From Abelmoschus esculentus (taxonomy: Eukaryota; Streptophyta; Magnoliopsida; Malvales; Malvaceae): a stretch of DNA of 64,000 nucleotides. Where the stretch lies: NCBI GenBank assembly GCA_035048815.1, contig JAUCBN010000043.1, positions 1,763,501-1,827,500 of the forward strand. The letters run 5' to 3'. The notes under the pieces were generated by a model that did no database searches, was not told the DNA's origin, and worked only from the letters and a program-made list of their open reading frames with translations. The first letter of the stretch is position 1. Each line of letters opens with the position of its first letter. Positions 56,701-64,000 of the stretch are shown here, in pieces. A program made the position numbers and the translations under genes.

Positions 56701-59658
56701 AGGTAGACCCTCAAGATATTGTTACGGTATGTCTGCGTCCCGAGGCATAAATAGTTGTAATAATATGGCATTCATAATTTCATATGAATAAAGTCTATCA
56801 TGTTTCTGCATGTATATTATCTGCTTTAGCTTACATTTTGCCGAAGTCTTAACAAAAGATCTTGGAATATAGCAGAGGCTGTTGGCTACTTTTATCTCTT
56901 TGCCGCTTATCTTTTACACTGCATGTGTGCGTTGACCTTGATATTTGTGTTCTCATTGTGAATTCTATTAGTTTAAAGATTTACATACATAGTTGTAGTA
57001 GTCTTGACAAATGGTAATAAAACTTTCTAAAGTATCTCTTACCTGTTTGGAACTAAATGGTTTGCTATTTAGAGTTTGTGAGAGCAAAGTTTTAACTTTA
57101 ACAAAAGCTAATTAGGTAGAAGAATTATAGGGTTCTGAATTTCTGCTCACCACTACAGGCTAGCACGGATTTTTCTCTCTTATGATAATGACGGTGAAAA
57201 TTACTATAGGTTTTGAGAACTTGAGAATATATGTTATATTAACGCTAGAAAGTTATAACCTTGTAGAAGCTTTGGCTAGATGTCAATTTATAGTTACAAG
57301 CTGTTCCTATCTGATTTCAGTATTTTGTGGACAGCTATGCTAATAATGTAGTAAATTGCAGTTAGTTCTTTCGTGGCACATGAAGGCTTCTACCATGTGT
57401 GAATATTCCAAGCAAGAATTCTTCACAGGGTTGCAGGCACTAGGGTAAGTATTCATATTGTTTTTTTTTCAAAATATTCTAATTTGGAACGGTATTCTTG
57501 GACATATAACCTACTATGAAGATAATGCTGAAAGAAATACTTCTTCACGGCAGGATTGATTCTTTGGAGAAGTTTCGTGAGAGGATATCATTCATGCGCT
57601 CTGAACTTAAAGATGAACGTATGACCAATGCTTTATAGAGTATAATTTCAGTGTTCAATTAAAAAATATTTTAACTTGTCACACATGTATGAAGACAATT
57701 AGTTTGTAAAATTGGTTTGGTTTATTATTATACCATGACTCTGAAAAGTAAACATATTGTGTTGTCGGTGATGCACACCTGTTTTCATCTTTGCTTCTTT
57801 TGACTGCAGAAAAGTTCAGTGAGATATATAACTTCGCATTTGGCTGGGCAAAAGAAAAGGTATACCATCTTTTCGTGCCAGTCATCCTAGTAATTTTTCT
57901 CTAGGCAGAGAGGATTTCCACTAATAGAGTGAATAGTTTTGGTAAAATTTGTTTCTTGTCAGATTTCTTTTGGAATGTTTCTTTTTCTTACTATTTATGT
58001 TACAAGAGTCAAAGTCTTGGCCTTCAGCTTCATTTATCCCCATCTATGTATTTAAAAACAAGTCTATTTTGAACTTGATGAATTAATATGCTTTCAGAAT
58101 CAAGTAGAATATCATTGTGCTGAAAAGATGTATTGCCCTGATAGTAATGGGTACATAAGTTCTATGCATGTACTAATATTTTGTTGTCTGTCTCAGGGTC
58201 AGAAATCTTTGGCATTGGATACTGCAATCGGTATGTGGCAATTGTTGTTTGCTGAGAAGCAGTGGCCATTGGTGGATCATTGGTGCCAGTTCTTACAGGT
58301 ACCTTAGAAACATATTGTGCTCTTTCCTTCGTAGTCATAACTCATAATCACTAATTTGGGAGTAATAATTTGTAGTTGACCTGCAATAAATTAAACTTTA
58401 GTCTCTAGGTAGGTAATAATTCTAAGATATAATATTTTCCATTGTTTAGATTTAAATTAAATTCTGAACGGATATGATGTGACATTTCTGCTGCAAAAGA
58501 TGATAATTCATAATTTCAAAGGTCTATTCTTATAATTAAGTCGATCTCTTAGATAGCCGTTTTCTAGGAATATCTTTACTATGAAATTTTAGTTGAAAAA
58601 CTAGAACTTGGTGTGCTTTTTCACTTTTTCATCATTTCTTTCATAAATGATGCAATTTTTGCATTGATAACAAGCTCAATAAAATTGAATGTACAACCCT
58701 TCTGCATATCTTGGTTTTCCAGATATTATAAAATTTGATGTGGCTTCTTGCATTTCTTCTGCATCAATCTCTACTTTTAGTTGTTTTCTAAGTAGATTTT
58801 ATGCTATGATGCCATTCAAACCAGGCTCGACATAACAAAGCAATCTCTAGGGACACGTGGTCTCAACTTTTGGAGTTTGCTAGGGTAAGTTATGAAAGCT
58901 TCATTGTCACTGTTTCTTAGACAGACCTGCTTGCATATACATTTGAATCAGCTTTATTTTGTCGTCAACTGCAAATTATTAGAAAACTTAACGCAACTGC
59001 CAGATTATGTTGCCCTAACTCCACTGATTGAATTCCCAATGCCGCATTTTTGGATCTAAGAGACCACCTTGCCAGTATTCAAAATCTGCAAAATGGGGAT
59101 AATACTAAAAATGTATATATTAACACTTGGATGCATTTAATCTTCTGAAGTAGCCATGGAAAAATAAAAGAAAAAATAGAGTATACCCATTTTTCTTCTT
59201 TTTCTCTGTTATGAGCTTAGGCTCTTTCCTTTTCAAGATTGTTCTTGGTTCATTGAAATGTTTTACTAGTCGTTACAGTCGATCATACAGAATATTGTTT
59301 CATGATCGACATGTTACATTAAAGTTTGGATATGAATGATGCCTTGGCTGATTGTGCATTGGACTTGTGCAATCGATAAAAAAATGTGTGCCAAATTCTA
59401 ATGTGTAACTTGCAACCTCTTTTTTCTTTCAAATATGTAAACATGTTTTGAAATATTGATGTGTGCCGAATTCAGGCTACTGCATGTAAACCGAACAATT
59501 TTTACCGATTGCATTGCTTATTCTTTTAATGTCGTATTTTGGTGCAGACCATAGAACCTTCACTATCAAATTACGATGCTGAAGGCGCATGGCCCTCTCT
59601 CATAGATGAATTTGTTGAATACTTGAGCGAGAATGACATCATCTCAAATAGGCTATAG
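53740..59658 (+). CDS. DCN1-like cullin neddylation protein, 11 coding exons
   Basis: Coding exons 53740-53742 (ATG only), 54455-54516, 56037-56173, 56513-56571, 56703-56726, 57362-57444, 57554-57618, 57810-57859, 58197-58298, 58825-58884 and 59548-59658 give exactly 251 residues. The product starts MHKLGRSHRDKVQQFMTITG and has an N-terminal UBA-like region (about 10-45, SEKAALQALKGSDWHLEGAF) and the PONY/DUF298 domain, with DEQKFSEIYNFAFGWAKEKG, ALDTAIGMWQLLF and DTWSQLLEFAR. Role by family: promotes transfer of NEDD8/RUB to cullins, activating CRL ubiquitin ligases. Odd: the first coding exon holds only the start codon; the intron after 56173 starts GCAAGC, not GT; one exon is 24 nt long. 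Confidence 0.95.
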
Positions 59659-60774
59659 CCAGTCGATGACTGATTGGAGTCAAAAACGGTTAACCTCTGC
59701 TGCATGATTTGTGAGATTTGTGTCGTGTAAGTTTTTGATCTTCTGAAAATAAGATCCAGAGTACGTTATGTGGTTCTTACATGCATTTCAATTCACAAAA
59801 TATACACAACATTTGGACTCCATGGGATTGCTGGTACTTGATATATATAGGCTGAATTTTTTTCCTATTCTACAAGTAGGTTTATTTAGTGGTTTATAAG
59901 GTTTTAAATTTAAAATTTTCATAATAACGATTTCAGATGGTGTTCTGAGAGGAAACAGATCGTGGCCAAATAAACAATCAAGATCATCGCTCGTTTGATC
60001 TGAGAAATTGAACAATTTTACTTGTAATCAGTTGATGGAAGAATATAGCAGATAACTATTTAGTAGGATTGCTTTTAATCCTTTGAAGATTTTGGATCAT
60101 ATTAGGAATTTTTGGTTTGAATGTGAATTTGCAGAGTTTCTTTCCCGCAAATTTGAGATCCCATTTTCATCGTTTCTGCTGCTACCAACGAAATCTGGTA
60201 ATATCTCGTTGCCTATAAAAACATGGTTGTTGGCTTGTTGCTAGATGCGCATGAAACGGTACTTAGAGAAGGAAATGGTGAAGTTGAAAAGGGTTGAGAG
60301 ATGAGGAAGAGTCAGCCGTAGATACGGAGGGAAACGAAGGTAAATGAAGGACGTTGATGACAGTAAAGTTTGGAAAACATGGAACCGTCTACGACAACTA
60401 AAAGCGCAAGGATGGTTCAAAAACAGCAGCAGCAACAATAGTTCAGCCGTGAACGGTGGCACTGGTAGTAGGCTGTGGACGATAAGATTGGGATGCAAGT
60501 TGGGTTATAGAGATGGGATTTTGTGCTGCCATCGTTGGTTGTAGCAATTGTAATGGCTTGAACAATCCAGTGAGGATGAAGACCAAACATGCAGATGGAC
60601 AACTTCCATGACACAAATTTTCATTTTCATTGGAATTCAAAGGTTCACCATGATCAAAGCTAACACAGCCTGCATTGTTTTCAAAATCAAAACAAAAAGA
60701 TTCAAAGACATACCGGATATACCAACACAAAAACTGAAAACCGAAATCTCGAATAACATCTCTCTTGAAATTTC
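59659..60774. other. Intergenic, convergent 3' ends
   Basis: 3' UTRs of DCN1-like and eS19. Open frames around 60241-60730 on both strands are short, overlap each other and are not recognised. A GCAG-rich stretch with CAGCAGCAGCAACAATAG lies near 60425. Confidence 0.55.
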
Positions 60775-61632
60775 TCAGATGGCAACTGCAATCCTTCCAG
60801 CTACTTGGTCCAGATCACGCTGCCCGTTTGATGTGATTCTCCTTCCACTGATACACCATATAAAGTTTAGTAGGTAACAAAAGCAGCTAACAAGCAATAT
60901 AACAGACAAACAAACATTCTGTTTACATTCAAATCACTATGATAATTTTTCGACTTAACCCTAAGAAACCAATATAAAGTTTCTTCAACAGATTAGGGTT
61001 TCTGTTACTAAAGAAAACTCACCCTTTAGTGTCGATATCAATGATGTTCACATTCTGCAATTGCTGAAGAATGTGACGAGCAACGGATCCACTGCTCTTG
61101 CAGAAATGGCGTGGGCGACTTCCATTTCTCTTAGCACCTCCATAAATCCTCCTAAAGGCACCGACACCGAGTCCTCCCCTCAAGTATATCTTCCTTGCCA
61201 TGGAAGCTACAAAGTAAAAGCACAAAACATTGGTAAGAGCATAAATATGCATACAAAAACAAATCAGAGTTGATCGATAAAGCTAAATTATAAATGCACA
61301 TACCAGCTCTGATATAGTACCAATCAGGATCGTAGGGAGGAAGCTCCTTGAGTTTACCAGTCTTGACAATATCAGTCCATGGCGGAAGCTCGATCTTTTC
61401 ATTTTAAAAAAAACAAAGTAAGTTTAGAAATAAAGCCTTTCATTTTAAGGAAGAACAAAATTAGATATATTACAAACCCTAATATCAAAAACTAAGATGC
61501 GAAACTAATTACATCTCTAAGAAATAAAATGGAATGGAAGAAAAATACCTTGCCGGAACGCTTGAGATGAGCGGCGTAGGCCTTGACGAAGTCATGAGGG
61601 GAAACATCCTTAACTGTTCTGGCTGCCTCCAT
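60775..61632 (-). CDS. RPS19: 40S ribosomal protein eS19, 4 exons
   Basis: Minus-strand exons 61549-61632, 61304-61394, 61023-61206 and 60775-60847 give 143 residues, the standard plant eS19 length. Diagnostic blocks: VKDVSPHDFVKAYAAHLKRS, ELPPWTDIVKTG, LPPYDPDWYYIRA, MARKIYLRGGLGVGAFR, RRNGSRP-like, and a C-terminal GRRITSNGQRDLDQVAGRI. It is part of the small ribosomal subunit. A TAGGGTTT telobox lies about 100 bp upstream, as usual for ribosomal protein promoters. Confidence 0.97.
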
Positions 61633-62509
61633 TGTCTCTCTGTTTCGCCGGAGATCGCTCCTTCGGTGTTATCCAAGTATGATTGCTGCGGCGTGACGGT
61701 AGAGATGGCAGTATATAATATTTGACAGGAACTAGGGTTTTATGTTTCGTTTAAATAAGAGATTTCCCATGTTCACTCAATTACCAAAATTGCCCTTCTA
61801 AGATCCATTTTCTTCTTTTTTCGTCCTATACCTATCAATGGCTTGAGATTGATTACTGCACCGCTAGCAACACGTAGTTCTTCCATTCAACGGTACAGCT
61901 TCTTGTGCTCCAATTTCATTTTTTCTTCCTCATTTTCTGTTCAATGTCCTCTCCTTCCAGAGAATTTTCTGCTTTCTTTTTTAGATTCTTATTGTTTCAT
62001 GCTTTTCTCTGTTTAGGATTCCGAACGATTCATGATTCCGAATATTTTTGAATGGGTTTAGTTGATTCTACTAATTTAGATCTGACTACACATGCCCTAA
62101 TTTGTTATTTTTTTGTTTGATCCAGCAATTGTTTTACTGTGGCTTTCACTAAAATAAGAATTCAGAAATGTCTTTTTCTGCCATTCGTGTTATTGAATAT
62201 TTGTCCTCCGCCTCTTCTTTTTGAACAATATATGGCAATCTAAAATTTGTTGAAAATGAAATCTGGAGTAGTATACAGAGAATTTTAGTGAAAATTAGGG
62301 TTCTCATCTATGAGGGAAATGACATGGAAAACATTTTTTTAATGCGTTATTTGGATTGAAATTTAGTGAAAATTATGGTTTCTTTTTTATATAATGAATT
62401 CTTAATCTATTTGTGAATGCTTTTAGTTTAACTTCTTAAACACAAATGATCTGGCAGTTTAAATGACTTGGTTCTTAAAACAGGAGTTGAAGAAGGAAAA
62501 TTAGCAAAG
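61633..62509. other. Head-to-head promoter region, eS19 and Jagunal-like
   Basis: 877 bp separate the two start codons. The Jagunal-like gene probably has a 5' UTR exon near 61860-61890 (donor CAACG|GTACAG) and an intron ending AAAACAG at about 62483, so the actual intergenic promoter may be only about 150-250 bp and shared. Confidence 0.5.
61733..61740 (-). promoter_or_regulatory. Telobox (AAACCCTA) upstream of eS19
   Basis: AAACCCTA on the minus strand about 100 bp before the eS19 ATG. Teloboxes are enriched in promoters of translation genes in plants. It could also act on the divergent Jagunal-like gene. Confidence 0.6.
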
Positions 62510-63293
62510 ATGCAGCAGAGAGTGTCGGCATCGGGGAGGCCTTCTGGTACAGATGGCTCGGATTTCTCGTATCGGATGGTTGTTGATTCCCGTATGTTCT
62601 ACATCTCATTATTCTGTTTTTTTATATTTAAAATTACTGTATCTGTCATCTTATCAATCATGTCTTTGTTTCTTCTTCCTGCTAATTTTGCCACTACTTA
62701 ATCAACATCTTTATTTCTCCCATTAGCAACTATTTACCTTATTTGATGACCTGTAGGATATCAGAAAGTAGCTCGTACAAAGTCTATTCTGAGTTCATTT
62801 TTCTTAGTTCATGTATGCTACACTCACATTTCATCGAAAATCTAACATATGTTTTTCTTACTTTGGGGTTTACTCTAGTGTTATAGAAACCATAATTTTC
62901 TTGTCTTTTGAAGTATTAACTTTTCTACGCTATTATTTGCCTTTATAGCATTCTTTCATTGCAGGCTATCACACTTTTGTTACTACTATTTTTACTACTA
63001 TTTCGATCAGTATCAGAGGATTTGGCTTCCCAGGGCGTTGAACTTGCAACTACTGTTTGTGGTCTCATTTCATTGATAATAGGAGAATTAGGTTACTTGC
63101 TAACTCCCATGTTTCTGTTTCTGTAGAATTATTTTTGAGGTTGGCATTTCATTAGCTTAATGCTAGATCTTTGTTGCTTGTTTAAGGTCGGAAACGCAGT
63201 CGAGTGAATTTGTTGAGATTTTTTATGGTCACATCATCTATTGTTGTCTCCTTTTTGATATATTGTGCCCTTCAGAAGTATTCAGGATTCATG
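62510..63293 (+). CDS. Jagunal-like ER membrane protein, 5' part (gene continues past the window)
   Basis: Exons 62510-62591, 62757-62812, 62965-63091 and 63187-63293 join in phase to 124 residues and end at a good donor (ATG|GTAAGG). The N-terminal GTDGSDFSYRM is the conserved Jagunal signature, followed by hydrophobic segments (LLLLLFLLLF; LISLII) and GRKRSRVNLLRFF as in plant Jagunal-like proteins. Animal Jagunal is an ER-membrane protein of the secretory pathway; the plant role is unknown. No further exon with the expected C-terminal pattern was recognised by 64000, so it is partial here. An in-frame ATG 42 nt upstream is not present; the upstream frame uses a non-ATG codon. Confidence 0.75.
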
Positions 63294-64000
63294 GTAAGGA
63301 GTTTAGTTCCTTATTTTTGGGTTAAAAATGTTTTTCTTTTTTCACATTCTTTTTATTAACAGAAAAGTAAATTTCAGAGTAATTTATTTTGTTAGCATTG
63401 ATTATTACATTTTTCTATATCTCTAGAAAACTGACATCATCAAAGAGAGAGAGAAGATAGGGGTAAAATTGCAAAATAATGCAAATTTGTGTTTGGGTAG
63501 ATCTATATTACTCCGAGTCTCTGACTTATTTTTTTGTGAAGTACCTGCATCCGGAACTTGGATATGGAGATATGACCTCCAAGGATCCTCCAAATATCTA
63601 GAAAAAAAAACTAGAAAATTCTACCCATACCCATGTTGGATATATACACGTGTCGACGCACGGAAGTCCACCTAACATAGGGGTAGTGGCGGAAAACTAT
63701 GGGATTTCATAAATAAATAATTCCATGAATGGCAAACTAAAATAGATATAGTCGTTTTAGTAGCCGCTGGAAGTCATTCCATCCCTCCTCATCCGAGGTC
63801 CTGGAACATTTTCATTTTAGGCTTTAGTTAATCAATTTTCAGGATGTAAAAAAGGCAATCCAAACTTATGAAAAGTGTTTTATCGGTTACGAAATATAGA
63901 AGGATTGTTGAATTCAGCAAACATTTAATGAGAATATGAGATAAAATGTCCTGTTTTTCTACTAATAGTTATTGTGTTGAATTCGTAGAATTATCTCTTT
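63294..64000. other. Intron or downstream DNA of the Jagunal-like gene
   Basis: Begins with an intron donor. Contains a less AT-rich patch at about 63430-63720 with words such as CCATACCCATGTTGGATATA and CACGTGTCGACGCACG, similar in style to degraded dispersed repeats, but no boundary could be defined. An acceptor-like TTTTCAG occurs at about 63842. Confidence 0.45.

Noticed and set aside
60241..60730. Overlapping frames on both strands between DCN1-like and eS19
   Set aside because: Mutually overlapping, low-complexity (poly-Leu/poly-Ser) and placed in 3' UTR territory.
63430..63720. Possible transposon or exon in the last part of the window
   Set aside because: Words resemble dispersed repeats but no ends, duplications or Jagunal-like codons could be defined.
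1..64000. tRNA, rRNA, snRNA and CRISPR features
   Set aside because: No cloverleaf with matching A and B boxes, no rRNA blocks and no regularly spaced repeats were seen; known miRNA mature sequences that I could recall were not spotted.

Overview
The window is nuclear DNA of a dicot-like flowering plant. Evidence: spliced genes with GT-AG introns, AT-rich intergenic DNA, many short non-autonomous transposons and microsatellites, and plant-specific families (SAUR, R2R3-MYB, XTH, terpene synthases, UGT73-type glucosyltransferase, NPH3-BTB). No bacterial, viral or organellar gene set is visible. Exon models were built by eye from splice sites and checked by reading-phase arithmetic; most give exactly the length expected for the family.

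Layout. 0-12 kb: a SAUR gene (+), a three-exon XTH (+) and a two-exon WW/EAR/zinc-ribbon protein of CFL1/GIR type (-). 12-18.6 kb: a transposon-rich gap, then an R2R3-MYB of the MYB58/63/10/72 subgroup (+). 20-29.3 kb: two seven-exon terpene synthases in opposite orientation with identical exon lengths, and between them a recombined terpene-synthase relic. 29.9-39.3 kb: an HDC1 (Rxt3-type histone deacetylase complex) gene (-) with an 8-nt microexon and an apparent frameshift, and a complete cytosolic phosphoglycerate kinase (-). 41.0-41.7 kb: a decayed plastid-type PGK pseudogene. 43-44.5 kb: a single-exon UGT73-like glucosyltransferase (+). 46.4-47.3 kb: a plastid DUF2358 protein (-). 48.9-49.6 kb: a short-chain dehydrogenase (-) with an internal duplication. 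51-53.1 kb: an NPH3/BTB protein (+). 53.7-59.7 kb: an 11-exon DCN1-like cullin neddylation factor (+) with an ATG-only coding exon and a GC-AG intron. 60.8-61.6 kb: ribosomal protein eS19 (-), head to head with a Jagunal-like membrane protein (+) that runs off the right edge.

How the genes relate. SAUR71/72-like, MYB10/72-like, PGK and DCN1-like genes recall, from memory, Arabidopsis blocks At3g12760-At3g12830 and At1g56150-At1g56190, so the backbone looks like an ancient conserved segment into which terpene synthases and other genes were inserted or retained. Terpene synthases, a UGT and an SDR within 30 kb are compatible with a loose specialised-metabolism neighbourhood, but housekeeping genes lie between them and no P450 is seen, so this is only a hypothesis. 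The main surprises are several short TIR elements with readable target-site duplications, the exceptional splicing of HDC1 and DCN1-like, two changes at near-invariant residues in the MYB domain, and the PGK and TPS pseudogenes that record local gene loss.
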